DNA of 64,000 nt from Cranoglanis bouderius (GCA_023630585.1 CM042551.1:3122001-3186000); one strand, 5' to 3'. Positions 1 through 11,458 are shown, counted from the first letter of the stretch. Notes: a model not told the origin generated them from the sequence alone. Program-made: numbers and translations.

Positions 1-1
1 G

Positions 2-493
2 GAGCAGCTGCGCAAGTACGTCCAGATTCACGTCTACGGCGACTTGTTTGAGAGGCGCGTTTCCGAGGAGGAGTACAAAGACATCATCTCGAGCTGCAAG
101 TTCTACCTGTCCTTCGAGAACTCCGTGCACGAGGACTACGTCACGGAGAAACTGTCCAACGCTCTGGATCTGGGGGCCGTCGTCTTCGGCCCGTCCAGGC
201 AGAACTACGAGCGGTTGGTCCCCGGCGACGCCTTCATCCACGTGGACGACTTCCCTTCCATGAGGGCTCTGGCTAAGCACCTCTTCCTTTTGCACCGAAA
301 CGAAGCCTTGTATCTGAGGTACTTCAGGTGGAGGAGACGTTTCCGAGTAAAGACGTCTTCCTTCCCGGTGGGAAACGCGTGCCAGACTTGCGAGTACATC
401 CGACGGAACAGGCGGTACCAGGTGCTTACAAATCTGTATCAGTGGTACTGGGATACGAGCGATGGACTTGACCTGCCACCGTCCTTCTACTAA
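2..493 (+). CDS. alpha-1,3-fucosyltransferase (GT10), C-terminal part
   Basis: Partial gene; the 5' part lies outside the window and the frame is open from base 2. The 163 visible residues belong to glycosyltransferase family 10, Golgi type II membrane enzymes that move fucose from GDP-fucose to GlcNAc in N-acetyllactosamine chains (Lewis-type epitopes). Seen: an IHVYGD segment, then the family signature FYLSFENSVHEDYVTEKL, then GPSRQNYE, an FIHVDDF segment and the late CxxC pair (ACQTC). These follow the order of FUT4/7/9-type enzymes. The usual family C-terminus ends near a W(F/Y)W motif; this one reads WYWD and adds about ten residues ending PPSFY before TAA. No intron interrupts the visible part, in keeping with the single coding exon of several FUT genes. 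Odd: the stretch after the signature (ALDLGAVVFGPSR) is two residues shorter than my recollection of the family motif, where a V-P-V-V run is expected. Which paralogue it is cannot be decided from this part. Confidence 0.93.
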   Translation, partial: EQLRKYVQIHVYGDLFERRVSEEEYKDIISSCKFYLSFENSVHEDYVTEKLSNALDLGAVVFGPSRQNYERLVPGDAFIHVDDFPSMRALAKHLFLLHRNEALYLRYFRWRRRFRVKTSSFPVGNACQTCEYIRRNRRYQVLTNLYQWYWDTSDGLDLPPSFY

Positions 494-1690
494 CCTGAAC
501 ACACCTTTCAGTGCCTTGAGACTTTTTTTTTTTTCTCTTTTTCTCTATTCACTGCCTCGGTCACGTTGCTCAGGTAATTCATCAATTCGAATATAAATCT
601 GGCATGTGTATGTTTATGAATGAATGTGTTTTTTTTTTTTTTTTTTTCATCACTGATCCTGAAAGCTGGAATGTTGCGAATCGATACTTATCTGTTCTCA
701 CGTGCAATTATTCATTTATTTATTAATTTATTACAACACAACACCCCACTTGTTTATGCATCTGTCATCTTAAAAAGTGAGAAGCTAATCAATAGCGAGT
801 GTTCCTGCTGAAGGAAAGGAGTTCAGTTCTGACAGAGAGTGTTTTCTAGCTTCCACGAGCATAAGATTAAAAAAAAAAAAAAGACCAGAATGAAAAAAAT
901 TTAAATAAATGCAAATAATGCAATGACTCTGCGATCACAATGCTGTGACGTGTCTCTTTGAGTATTATTTGATTCGGATCATTAGCGAGCTGGATGAGGA
1001 GCGTCGCTGACTGCGCCGTTCTTTTTGTTTCACCGTCGCAGGGACGTGTATGGAATTTTTCTTTATACTTCTTTGTTATTTCTACCAGGGGAAAAAAAAA
1101 AAAGGGAAAATCTATGATTCTAGTTGAAAGATGTTTGTGTCTTGATCAGTGTGTCAGTGTGATGTTTGTGTCGGTTGGGGTTGAGTTGTGTAACTCAGTT
1201 TAGTTAACCGTAAATAACGTTTTAAAGTTGAATGTTTTCAACGCGCACAAAAGTTTAAAAAGAAAAAGGGATTAAAAAGAAAAGATAACTAGGTGAACTT
1301 CAGCTCAAAGTTTTCTGTGGGAGAGATCTCAAAAGTGTCTTTGTTTGTTTGTTTGTTTACAATTTGTAGGCCGGTCATATCCATCAAATTTTTCAATAAG
1401 ACCGCAATCTTCACTCTGGGGAAATATGACGATATAACTTCAATATCATCATTATAAAGTAACGTCAAAATTTTAATAAAGGAATAAAGAAAAATCGCAG
1501 CTGTTGTGATATCTTCACATTTCTAAAATATTTTTTTTTAAAAATCATTATAAACTGATTAAATGGCACTTATTTAATGTTAGTTTTGTTTGGAATCTTT
1601 AAAATTGCAAAATGTTGTACTTTTTAAAAATATTTTATGATTTTCGGTATTAAATAGAAGATTTTTTGTGGACATTAAATCAAAGTATAT
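494..1690 (+). other. presumed 3' UTR and 3' flank of the fucosyltransferase
   Basis: AT-rich sequence with poly-T and poly-A runs follows the stop codon. No further coding sequence is recognisable. AATAAA motifs occur at 904-909 and 1475-1480, so polyadenylation near either is possible. The UTR end is inferred, not seen. Confidence 0.45.
904..909 (+). promoter_or_regulatory. candidate polyadenylation signal AATAAA
   Basis: This is the first AATAAA hexamer downstream of the fucosyltransferase stop, about 410 bases after it. The region is AT-rich, so chance occurrence is quite possible. Confidence 0.3.
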
Positions 1691-1699
1691 AATCAAACG

Positions 1700-2035
1700 C
1701 AAGTATGGCTGGGCGATATATCGCTATAACATCGATATCGTGATGAATGATTACACGATACATTTTTCTGAGATATCGTTGGTATGGTGATGTATTTTTT
1801 TACGTTAAAAAAAAAAAAAATATTACAAATTAAATGGTACTGAATGGATGCCGTCGATTCGACGTAATTTTTTAAATTTTTTTTTTTAACTTACTTTTCC
1901 TTAATGTCAAGACAAAGAAGATTATCATCAAGTTTTTTTTGCTTATTTTACTACTGTTTTGCAGACAGGTTGTTAGCTACATTATATATTGCGATACGCA
2001 TCATGTATCGTAGAAATGATATGATGCATCGGGGG
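1700..2035. repeat. degenerate interspersed repeat with GGCTGGGCGATATATCG start
   Basis: The segment opens with a GCTGGGCGATATATCG motif and is rich in ATCG/CGAT words. It ends in a second block of similar words (GCGATACGCATCATGTATCG) before a G run. A 'CTGGGCGATAT' start is common in teleost repeats of probable DNA-transposon origin. Boundaries and class are not certain. Confidence 0.35.
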
Positions 2036-2861
2036 GGGGTGTGGAACACTTTGTACCATGCTGAAATGGCACGGAAAGTAACTCACTTCAGCATGGATTA
2101 TTTTTCATATAACAGCACTTCACTTGTTACTTTGTCAGCATTACGGTAGAAATGCTAGTTAAAGGAACCGTAATGTAAAACGTTATGAAATGAAACTTAA
2201 CCTAAAGATCAGGGTTTAGAGCAGGAACTGAGAGTGTGATGGTTCTGTCGTTTTTCTCACGCGTGTGAGTTTATTTGCTTATTTAATAAAGCAGGAGAGA
2301 AGGTATGATTAGCGATGGTGTGAGCGGTTGTATGGTAAGCACATGAGGACAAAGCAGAGTGAGAAACTGGATACGAGGAGAATTAATACACCGCTTTCTG
2401 TGCATTGTTTGTTTGCTATTAGTGATGATTATTAGTATATTATTATCTCGTACACACAATGATGATGATGATATTTATTTGTACGGGGGCTTTATCACAA
2501 TTAAAGTGTCAGGTAAGCGGAGACAGACGCAAGCGCAGGTGATTTTATTTACACAAAACAAGAAAAACAGCGACGTGTAACCGAAGGCAGGATCCATACA
2601 GCACAGACTTATAAGCAATGAAACAAAGAACTTTGAATTAGAGCTTAAATAGGAACACGAAGACTGAAAACAGGCGAACTCGAGCATGGGACAGGGTCAT
2701 GTGACCTGCTCGGTGTCTGTGAGGCTGTCCAAGAGGAAGTCCAAACTGGAAACCGGCGGTGACGTGACACGAAGTAGCTTTAGAAAGAAGGGAATGAATA
2801 CAAATGGACAAAAATGCAGAGCTTGACACAATTTGTGCTGTAAGGTATAAAACATTGTGTT

Positions 2862-3110
2862 GTGCTGTTATAGTAAAAAAAAAAACAATCAACAACAGAG
2901 TGGTGGGATGAAGCGGAGTTACAGTTACCACGATGAAGTGCTTTATTTTCCCACAACAGCACGTCCCTGAATGTTTTATTCCTCTTATACTACACCAATT
3001 TACCAGTTGTTACATCTTTTATTAAAGAACAACACTTTTTATCCACTTATAGTTACATGAAATCATGAATGCAGCTGTCTTTAAGTGTCTGTGTGTCATT
3101 CTGATTACGA
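2862..3110 (+). repeat. hairpin-headed interspersed repeat, copy 1 (degraded)
   Basis: Shares with the copies near 15.0, 18.2, 45.8 and 62.1 kb the ordered words GCTGTTATAG, then ACAGCACGTCC, GTTTTATTCCTCTTATA, a TTATTAAAGAA segment and ATAGTTACAT. Only the first 250 bases are recognisable. The family is unidentified. Confidence 0.6.
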
Positions 3111-5448
3111 CCTCGTGATCTAATGCATGAACTATTGATAAATGTTAGGTTTTAGTGCTCGGATCTAATATTTTGACCCTTTTTGCTCAGACGTTTGTCC
3201 GTTACTCTGGTTTACGGCTTTGACTCGTTCGCCTGATTAATGTATTTCTGACTTTTGACTCATGCCTAGTTTCTTAATTAACTTCATTGTTGACATGCCT
3301 CTGACAATCAGGCCCAACCCTGACAGCGCTAAATGGTAGAGGAAGGAGGAAGTGGGAAGTGGGATTTCACGCAACGTAAATAAACCCCTTGTGTGGTCTG
3401 TTATTTATGCCGCATTTGATTAAAGGCGATAAGTCGTAATTTTCCAGCCTCCAGTTAGGAAAAACCAAAGAAAACCCTGCCTCATCTCAGAATTCCTAGA
3501 AAGTACAAGGGCCGATCTTCTCAACCCCAGTTTCAGCAAGTGACATCAAATCAACATGGCCGCTCGCAGCAGGTAGTTGTTGAGGAAGTTGTTGATTTGT
3601 GTTGAATATGTAAAAGACAAATTTTATTGCATCATAAAACCATAAAGTCTATAAGACTTTTCTCAGACAGCAATTAGAAGCAGATTTGGAAAAGTGGGCG
3701 GGTCTAATTTGCATATGCATCAAATCTGCATGTATTTTTATATTTTTTTGATGAAAGTGTCGGTGTTTCTGTGCCCTTTTAAGTATATGTGTCAAGCCAT
3801 TTGATATTCGCAGGGGCGTGACCAAACCAAACCCCGCCCTCCAGTCACATCTCTAAAGCTCTAACTCTCGTGTGCAGTTCATACAGACTGAATCATATCA
3901 GCACCGTAGTGTTGTACAGAATACAACAAAGCTGTAGAGTAACACCATCATCATCATCTGGACATTTCTTCTTCTTCCAACCTTTTTTTTCTTTTATTAT
4001 GACAATTATTATTAAAGCCTGTGGGTTCATAATATTTTTAAGCAGTTAATTAACAATATTTTTTTGTTTGTTTATTGTGTTTTGCTTGTATCTTCTTCTT
4101 CTTCTTCTTCTTGTTATCATGATTGTTATTGCTATTATTGTTGTTGTTGTTGTTGTTGCTTTAATAGCATTATAAGCCTAATTAATTGGTCACTTAAACC
4201 GAATAGGTCCAAATCCAAACCTCAATAACTTCATTACAAATAATATATATAATATAAATAATACTATATGTAACATATTATAAATAATAATATAACAATG
4301 CCAATTTAAGTGCAAAAGCTAACAAAAGTGCTAATAATAATAATAATGATGATGATAATAATAATAATAATAATAATAGAAAAATATTCATGTTTATTGA
4401 CTGATTTGGTTTCTGTATTTGGAAAGTCTGGGGGGGGGGGAAGCTTTTATGGCTCCAATAAATAATTATGATGATACATATTTGCCTGCTGTGCCTAATA
4501 TTTCTGAATCATGCCCATAAAACAAACATGTGCTGTAATCATCACAGGGTCCATGTCATTTTTCTGTTCATTTTGGGTTTTTTTTTTTAAGCCTGGAAGG
4601 AGTTCCTGGCTGCAGAACTGTTGAAACCCCCTGCTATACATAATTAATGTGCCATTTCACCAAATGATTACTGATTATGTATCACGCCACTGATTATTCA
4701 ACACACACAGAAAAAAAAAAAAAAGAAGAAAAAAAAGTTTTGGGTGACTTTAATAACTCTTCGTAAATAATAAGTGACCACTTGGTGGAGCTGTGGCCTC
4801 GTCCTCCGAGCACACGGTTCGAGTTTACAGTCAGTTTGAACACTGGAGGTAAAAAGAAAAAAAAAAAAAAAAAAACCTGTCCATTTATTACACTTCAGCA
4901 CGCAAGCTTGAGCTTGAGCACGCTGGCAGCAGAGTGCTTGGAAAGGAGAAAAGAGGAAAGGAAGAAAAAAAAAGAAAGAAAAAGGAATGGCAAACGTTTC
5001 CGTCCACACGCATGGACAGCATGTGGAGCGTAATCTGTGCACGAGCTTCTTCCCCAATTAGGCTCAAATGATGAGTTTTAAAGAGCGGCACATGACGGCC
5101 AAGCTGCTGATTTTAGCAATAAAAATGGACACATGGCTGCGGCTGAATGAGTGAAGATGAAGAGAAGAGGAGAGGAGAGGGAGAGGAGGACGTAGTAATG
5201 CTTTATTGTATGACTGTATCTTTAATAAGCTGTGATGTAAGCTATATCCTTCTCTCAGCCTCCCTGTGGGATTTATATACAGTTATCCCAGTATTCCGGT
5301 GGGCCTTGGTTTGATATGCATACACCTACACACACTCCCTTAACACACACGAGCGTGAAGCATTTTACTGCCATACAAGGGGGGAAAAATTCCCATATCC
5401 CATATCTCATTACTACAAAATATTTCGTTATTATCAACTCGTTATTAC

Positions 5449-5452
<4 letters not shown>
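3111..5452. other. intergenic, no gene seen
   Basis: No coding sequence or recognisable element. It holds trinucleotide runs (TTC and TTG around 4090-4160, AAT/GAT around 4335-4380), several poly-A/T stretches near 4710 and 4855, and a purine-rich stretch at 4935-4985. Short open frames here come from homopolymer runs. Confidence 0.6.

Positions 5453-5489
<37 letters not shown>
5453..5489. repeat. (TA)n microsatellite
   Basis: An uninterrupted AT/TA dinucleotide run directly abutting the left end of a Tc1-type non-autonomous element. Confidence 0.9.
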
Positions 5490-5490
<1 letters not shown>

Positions 5491-5494
<4 letters not shown>

Positions 5495-5945
5495 TACTGT
5501 GCAAAAGTTTTAGGCACCCTATTTTATTTTTAGTACAAACTTTCTTATACATTTCTTATTTTATGACTTCTACATGATCAAGTCAGTACACGGAACATTT
5601 TAGATTCCCAAACATTAGTTTTCTAGCACAAAATTCAATGTTACAGAAAAATGTTTGTATGTCATTAAAGAAAGCAGCGTATTATGTAAGAGACACTTTT
5701 CAGACAAAAAAAACACAATGAAGGCTGCTGGGTTTCGCTGCAAAAATAAGAAGCGAGTGCGAAAGTCAAAGTGTCCAGAAGAACTGTGTCTGGTTCTGTA
5801 AGATGCTCAATAAAACTCACCAGCTCATTTCCTTATAAAACTGCACACATTGTACCGGAGACTACTATTTTTATTTTTATTTTATTTTTTTGCCACACCA
5901 AATATTGATTTTGTTTCACTTACTACTGTTTACTGCTCTTTACAG
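5491..5945 (+). mobile_element. non-autonomous Tc1-like element, right end lost
   Basis: Begins with CAGTACTGTGCAAAAG followed by TTTTAGGCACC, a known end type of fish Tc1-like elements. The body matches the segment at 49497-49893 almost word for word (for example GAAGGCTGCTGGGTTTCGC and CCAGAAGAACTGTGTCTGG). It also carries the ATGCCACACC-like 3' untranslated stretch typical of such elements. No usable transposase frame remains. The right terminal repeat is missing; sequence runs into a (TA)n tract at 5949. Confidence 0.75.

Positions 5946-5948
<3 letters not shown>

Positions 5949-5982
<34 letters not shown>
5949..5982. repeat. (TA)n microsatellite
   Basis: A pure TA run separating the truncated Tc1-like element from the minisatellite block that follows. 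Confidence 0.9.
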
Positions 5983-5984
<2 letters not shown>

Positions 5985-5987
<3 letters not shown>

Positions 5988-6725
5988 CGAGAAAATATCT
6001 GGTTATTACAAGATATGTATCTCATAACTCAACTCTTAAGAAAGTCACTTTAGTACAACAAAACACATTTCAGTTCCTCTACAAAACATCCCCTTATGAG
6101 AAAAGCATCTTGTTTTTAAGATATGTATCGAATCATTAAGAGTAAAAATTTTGTTATTAAAAGATATGTATCATGTTACTCTTTAAAAAAAACAAAACAA
6201 TTTTTATTAAAAGAAAAGCATCATATTAATACAAAACATCTAGTTATTATAAGAAAAACTTTTCGTTATTACAAGAGAAACATTTCTTTAATAGGAGAAA
6301 TATATAGTTATTATATAGAAGCATCTTATTACATGAAAGCATCTCGTCATTAGGAGGAAAACATCTTGTTATTACGGGAAAATATCTTGTTATTACAAGG
6401 TATACAGTGTAATCTCACTGCTCTTAGAAAACATCTCATTAATACAAGAAAACATCTTGGTATTGTTAAAAAAAAAAGTCTCATCTATACAATAAAAACA
6501 TCTTGTTACGAGAAAAAACAAATCGTTATGAGAAAGAAAAAACATCTCGTTACAAGAAAAATGTTTCGTTGTTACGAGAAAAAACATCTGGCTGTTATTA
6601 GGAAAGCATCTCGTTATCAGAACAAACATCTCATTATGACAGCATCTTGTTACTACAAGAAAATATCTCATTATTACAAGAAAATATCTCATTATTACGA
6701 GATTATACAGTTTATCTCATTACTC
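5985..6725 (+). repeat. degenerate 22-bp minisatellite, block 1 (ACAAGAAAACATCT orientation)
   Basis: Repeated words of the type TTATTACAAGAAAACATCTCG recur about every 21-23 bases with heavy variation. They are the reverse complement of the unit at 6860-7372. The open frames here (repeats such as RYYEKKHL) are by-products of the repeat. Confidence 0.8.
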
Positions 6726-6859
6726 TTAGAAAACAACCCTCATAATGATGAGATGTTGGAAAAACAAGATAATTGTTCCCATATTTACAATGTAGCCCAA
6801 ATAGTTACCTGTTAATAAGTTCTGACAAATGGTCCAGCTGACAAAATAAGTGAAATTTT

Positions 6860-7372
6860 ACTCCAGTAACGAGATGTTTTCCTCGTAGTAACGAGATGTT
6901 TTCCTCGTAGAACTCAGATGTTTTCCTCGTAGTAACAAAATGTTTTCCTCATAGTAACGAGATGTTTTCCTCGTAGAACTGAGATGTTTTTCTCGTAGTA
7001 ACGAGATGTTTTTCTCGTAGAACTGAGATGTTTTTCTCGTAGTAACGAGATGTTTTTCTCGTAGAACTGAGATGTTTTTCTCGTAGTAACGAGATGTTTT
7101 TCTCATAGAACTGCAATGTTTTCCTTCTAGTAACGAGATGTTTTCCTCATAGAACTGAGATGTTTTACTTGTAGTAACGAGATGTTTTCCTCGTAGAACT
7201 GAGATGTTTTTCTCGTAGTAATGAGATGTTTTTCTCGTAGAACTGAGATGTTTTACTTGTAGTAACGAGATGTTTTCCTCGTAGAACTGAGATGTTTTAC
7301 TTGTAGTAACGAGATGTTTTCCTCGTAGAACTGAGATGTTTTTCTTGTAGTAACGAGATGTTTTTCTCGTAG
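6860..7372 (-). repeat. 22-bp minisatellite, block 2 (opposite orientation)
   Basis: About 23 units alternate between GAGATGTTTTCCTCGTAGTA+AC and GAGATGTTTTCCTCGTAGAA+CT. The array is much more regular than block 1 and lies in reverse orientation to it, separated by about 130 bases of non-repetitive DNA. Confidence 0.9.
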
Positions 7373-7740
7373 AACAGATGCGGTGCAGTCACAGCCTGCT
7401 AGTATGCCGGATCTGAGAATGATCATAAATGCAAGCAAATAAAGAAGGAGCGGTCCTGATGGGCCGCGGAACGAAGTATCAGAGGACGAGAGGTTGTTAG
7501 GACAGTTAGCCCCCAGTATTACTATAGGTCTCCCCTAGCCAATGTCGTCCCAAGTTTTCAGTCTTCTCTGGTCAACGAGCTGTCACAGGGCAACGAAAAT
7601 CTGATGCTTTCCCTCCAACAGAATGTGGAAGAGTCACATAAAAGACCATCTGACAGCAAACTACTGCCAAATGTGCCTCCTTTGGTTCTGTCCAACATAG
7701 AAAAGGGTTATCAGGTCCAGTTCAGGAGTGTCCACCCTTG

Positions 7741-7856
7741 GAGGTTAAGGGCCATGCTCAAGGGCCCAACAGTGGCAGCTTGTTGGCGCTGGGGTTTGAA
7801 CTCATGACCTTCCGATCAGTAGCTCAACATCTTAACCACTGAGCTACCACTGCCCT
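7741..7856 (-). repeat. tRNA-derived SINE fragment
   Basis: Read on the minus strand: a GGGCAGTGGTAGCTCAGTGG head, a B-box-like GAGTTCAAACCCC segment and GCTGCCACTGTTGGGCCC. It is the same family as 26827-27024 and 54921-55114. The 3' half is missing. Confidence 0.8.
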
Positions 7857-7904
7857 TAATACTGGGGCATGCCTGTGAATTGCGTCTTCGCTTCAGATAA
7901 TAGA

Positions 7905-8110
7905 GGCTGAGGACGTGGTTCACAGGTGCCATTTTTATAGTCACGCGACGTGCGTAATTGCCACGTCACCAGACAATGGCAGGCCTATAAATTAGGAGTG
8001 ATTTCACACAGACTTCAGATACCAGTCACACGTGAAGGCTCTTCCTACAGCGTGAAGCTCATGCAACGTCTCGTTCCCTTCTCAGGGAACAGGGTTACAT
8101 GCATAACCCA
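7905..8110 (+). repeat. possible LTR or MITE remnant
   Basis: Contains GTTCCCTTCTCAGGGAACAG, an inverted word pair (GTTCCC...GGGAAC) and GGTTACATGC, a combination recurrent in fish repeats. A TATAAATTA box-like word lies about 90 bases upstream. Too short to classify. Confidence 0.35.
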
Positions 8111-8264
8111 GATGTTTTCCTTGTATGTGATGTTTTCCTCATATAACTGAGGTTTTCCTCATAGTAACAAGATGTTTTCCTCGTAGAACTGCGATGTTTT
8201 TCTCATAGTAACGAAATGTTTTCCTCGTAGAACTGAGATCTTTTTCTCGTAGTAATGAGATGTA
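8110..8264 (-). repeat. 22-bp minisatellite, block 3
   Basis: About seven more units of the same AGATGTTTTCCTCGTAG repeat as 6860-7372, separated from it by 740 bases that include a SINE. Insertion or duplication would explain the split array. Confidence 0.85.
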
Positions 8265-8667
8265 GACAGAATTTTTATTTCTTCTTGTGTGGCAGCAGTG
8301 CACTTCCTTACTCTGTCCCCCATCCCACTGCATTTTGCTCTCTGTCACTGTCTTTCTCTCTTTTCCGTTGTTCAATGTCATGGCTCAGCACTGAACGTCG
8401 CCGGGTTTGATGGAGGGGAGGAAGAAAAAACACAGGACCGAAGTGAGGAAGGAATTGGCAGGAGGGAGTGAGAGCACTGTATTCACCAGTGTGTGTCTGT
8501 GAGAAAGACAATCACACGCACACACACATGCACACACACGCACACACACACACACACACACGCCTGTGGGGGCGATGGTGGTGTAAAAGAGCTCAGTGTG
8601 GCGAGAGTACAGCGGGGGTTTAACATGTTTCCCCCATGCTGCAGAGCCTGGAGTCTGGAGAAAATTT

Positions 8668-8668
<1 letters not shown>

Positions 8669-8728
<60 letters not shown>

Positions 8729-8775
8729 AAAGAAAGAAAGAAAAAAAGAAAGAAAAAAAGAAAGAAAGAAAGAAA
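8669..8775. repeat. (CA)n followed by (GAAA)n
   Basis: About 28 CA units join directly to a GAAA/AAAG tract of about 50 bases. A second, shorter interrupted CA run lies at 8514-8561. Confidence 0.95.
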
Positions 8776-9180
8776 TGGTGGAAAAGTATGAGAATGAAAT
8801 AGAAGGAAAGGGAGTGAAAGAAAGAAGTAAGAGAGGAAGAAGGAATGGAAAAGAAAATAAAGTAAAGAAAGATGGAAGGAAGAAAGGAATGAAGGAAGGA
8901 AGGATGGATAGAAGGAAGGAATGATAAAATGAATGAATGAAGGAAGGAAGGATAGAAAACAGAAAGGAAGGAAGCAAGGATGAATGAATGGAAGGAAGAA
9001 GGAAGGAAAGAATGGTGAAGTGATGCATGGAAGAAAGGAAGGAAGGACGAAAGACAGTGGAAAAAGGGAAAGGAGGGAGGGAGGAAACGAAAAAGGAAGA
9101 AAAATAAACAGGGAGTGGAGATGAAAATGAGAAAAAGAAAATTAGAAAATCAATGTAAGTGGATGGAAGGATGGATTGAA
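8776..9180. repeat. purine-rich GGAA/GAAA/GAATG simple-sequence region
   Basis: Almost all purine on the + strand, made of GAAGGAAGG, GAATGAATG and GAAAGAAAG words. The long minus-strand open frame (Phe/Leu/Ser/Pro-rich) is a consequence of composition and is not a gene. Confidence 0.85.
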
Positions 9181-9282
9181 TTAATGTTGTAGAACGGTAG
9201 TCCTTAGTCCTGATTTAGGAGGATGACAGACAGCTCACTGACCAACCAACCAATCACCATACAACATGTTAATACTGAGCAA

Positions 9283-9296
9283 GGTGTGTGTGTGTT

Positions 9297-9341
<45 letters not shown>

Positions 9342-9343
9342 GT
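9283..9343. repeat. (GT)n microsatellite
   Basis: GT run with a few TTG and GCG interruptions. Confidence 0.9.
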
Positions 9344-9675
9344 GAGATGAAGCCCCTGACACTCTGACGTGAGGCTGAGGGAATTGGGTGATGTGCTCGA
9401 GGTTATTAGTTAGGCTCTGCTAGACCATGTAATAGTCTCACAGTGCACCAGGAAGCTGGCGCTCCGGGCCTCACCATCATCCTGACACAGAACCACTACG
9501 CACACACACACATACATACACGCACACACACACACACTTAGTCCTACTTTTATTATGATGTGCTTATGTGCTTTACAGTTTTTCACGATTTCTTACACAC
9601 ACACGTTTCTCAGGTTTTTCCCCCAATAATTCTCTAAAACACATTTCAGTGGAGTTCACTCTCATTACAAACTCC

Positions 9676-9677
<2 letters not shown>

Positions 9678-9746
<69 letters not shown>
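9678..9746. repeat. compound (CA)n-(GA)n microsatellite
   Basis: About 16 CA units then about 16 GA units, joined by CATA. Confidence 0.95.
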
Positions 9747-9748
<2 letters not shown>

Positions 9749-9764
9749 AACAATTAAACAGGTA

Positions 9765-10074
9765 AGCAAGGAAAGATGGAAAAAAGGAAGGAAGGATGGA
9801 AGGATAAAAGGAAGGATACAAAAAAGAAGGAAGAAATGATGGAAGAAAACACGCAAGGAAGGAAGGAAGGGTGTAAAGATTAAAGGTATGGTGGAAGAAT
9901 GGAAGGATGGAGAGAAGAATGGTGAGAAGGATGGACGGAAGGGTGGATGAAAGGAAGGACAGAAGGATGTAAGACCGGAAGAAACAGTTGGAGAATGGAA
10001 GGAACAATGGAAGGATTAAAGGAAAAAAGGAAAGCAAGGGAGGATATAAAATAGAGAAAGAAAGCATGAAATGG

Positions 10075-10109
<35 letters not shown>

Positions 10110-10290
10110 AAATATCTCTGACACACATTTTTAGCAGAGTTCATTTTCATTACCAACTCCTAACACACACACACACACACGCGTGAAAGGAAAGGTAAAC
10201 AATTAAACAGGTAAGGAAGGAGGGAAAGATGGAAGAAAGGACAGATAAGAGGAAGAAAGGAAGGAGGGAAGAAGGAAAAAAGAAAGTCAA
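9765..10290. repeat. GGAA/GAAG-rich simple-sequence region with (GAAA)n
   Basis: Degenerate tetranucleotide repeats resembling 8776-9180, with a clean (GAAA)n run at 10073-10110 and a short (CA)n at 10164-10181. A motif CACTCTCAGTACAAACTCCTAACACA recurs around 9655, 10137 and 10310 in variant forms, suggesting local duplication of the whole block. Confidence 0.75.
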
Positions 10291-10359
10291 AGAAATTTCA
10301 CACACATTTCACTCTCAGTACAAACTCCTAACACATTTCACACAACACTAAACACTGAC

Positions 10360-10800
10360 ATGAAAGCTAACTAGCATATTAGTAAAGTTAGCTCGCTAGC
10401 TGAGAATTTAACAGGCTTAGCTTGCTAGTTAGCTAAAATGCTTAATTTATATTACCTTAACAAAGCTAAAATCTACATCAAGCTAGCTAACCCTAGATAT
10501 CTACGTCACATTCTTACCGAGGAGTTGCCTCTAACGGACGTTTAGCTAGCTAACTTTGTTCAGCTAACAAATGCGTTTATGGCGTCTGTCGGGCAGCACC
10601 TCAGCTTTCAGTTAGCATCATTTAGCCACTGGAAAGTATAAGTTTAGCTGAATAGCACTCCCTGTCTTTTAGTGCTAATAAGTGGATTAACATTTTAGCT
10701 AAAATCAATCCGATTCCTGAATAAAATTCTCAGTAGATTGTTCAGTCAGATTATAACCGTTTAGCATCAGGTTGCTAGGCTACTCGGGACTTTTTTGCAA
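10360..10800. other. TAGC-rich intergenic DNA
   Basis: Words such as GCTAGC, TTAGCTAG and AGCTAAC recur without a fixed period. No coding sequence. Confidence 0.5.
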
Positions 10801-10977
10801 CCAGGCTGTGCGCATCTCTTTTTGTTTCCAAACACTAACAAACACACATAGGAACAGAGCTTTATAAACTTATACTTGTTTTATTGTAATCTCATAATGA
10901 GGCATATTAGATCAGTTAGACTATATCCAACACTTGCTAAGATATCTTTTTTAGATGCGGTAGATGAAACTCCCTCG

Positions 10978-10981
<4 letters not shown>

Positions 10982-11029
<48 letters not shown>
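10982..11029. repeat. (GT)n microsatellite
   Basis: About 23 uninterrupted TG units flanking a Tc1-like remnant. Confidence 0.95.
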
Positions 11030-11030
<1 letters not shown>

Positions 11031-11084
11031 ATCTTTGTGAGGACCAAATGTTCTTGCACTTGGTGATCTGTGGGGACATTTTGT

Positions 11085-11458
11085 GTCCACTGCAGCCTCA
11101 GATCCTTGTTCCTGGCTGACAAGAGAGGAACCTGATGTGGCCTTCTGTCGTTGTAACCTATTCACCTCAAGGTTCTGAAGGCTGAGATGCTTTTCTGCTC
11201 ACCACGGTTGTAAAGAGTGTAGCCGTCCTCTCAACAAGATGTTTGCGCTCACAGAACTGCTGCTTCTTTGTTTTTTCGTACCATTCTCTGTGTAAACTCT
11301 AGAGACTGTTGTGCGTAAAAATCCCAGAAGATCAGCAGTTTCTGAAAGACTCAAACCAGCAACCAAAGTCACTGAGATCACTGAGATTGTTCTCCATCCT
11401 GATGTGTGATGCTTGGCTGAGCAGGTGTACAGGTGTTCCTAATAAAGTGGGTAGTGAG
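11085..11458 (-). pseudogene. Tc1-like transposon remnant (5' part of transposase)
   Basis: On the minus strand it begins with an ACCCACTTTATTAGGAACACC end, the typical start of a very common fish Tc1-like family. It then reads GLSLSETADLLGF and TTVSRVYTENGTKKQ, the helix-turn-helix region of a transposase. Frameshifts and a deletion follow. A later part ending in SLVSQEQ is out of frame with it. Catalytic residues are absent. Confidence 0.75.

Noticed and set aside
6366..6815. 149-codon Lys/His/Tyr-rich frame
   Set aside because: By-product of the 22-bp minisatellite; period equals the DNA repeat and no start context or domain is present.
8483..9028. 181-codon minus-strand frame
   Set aside because: Translated from (GT)n and GGAA-type simple sequence; Phe/Leu/Ser/Pro and Cys-Val runs, no protein character.
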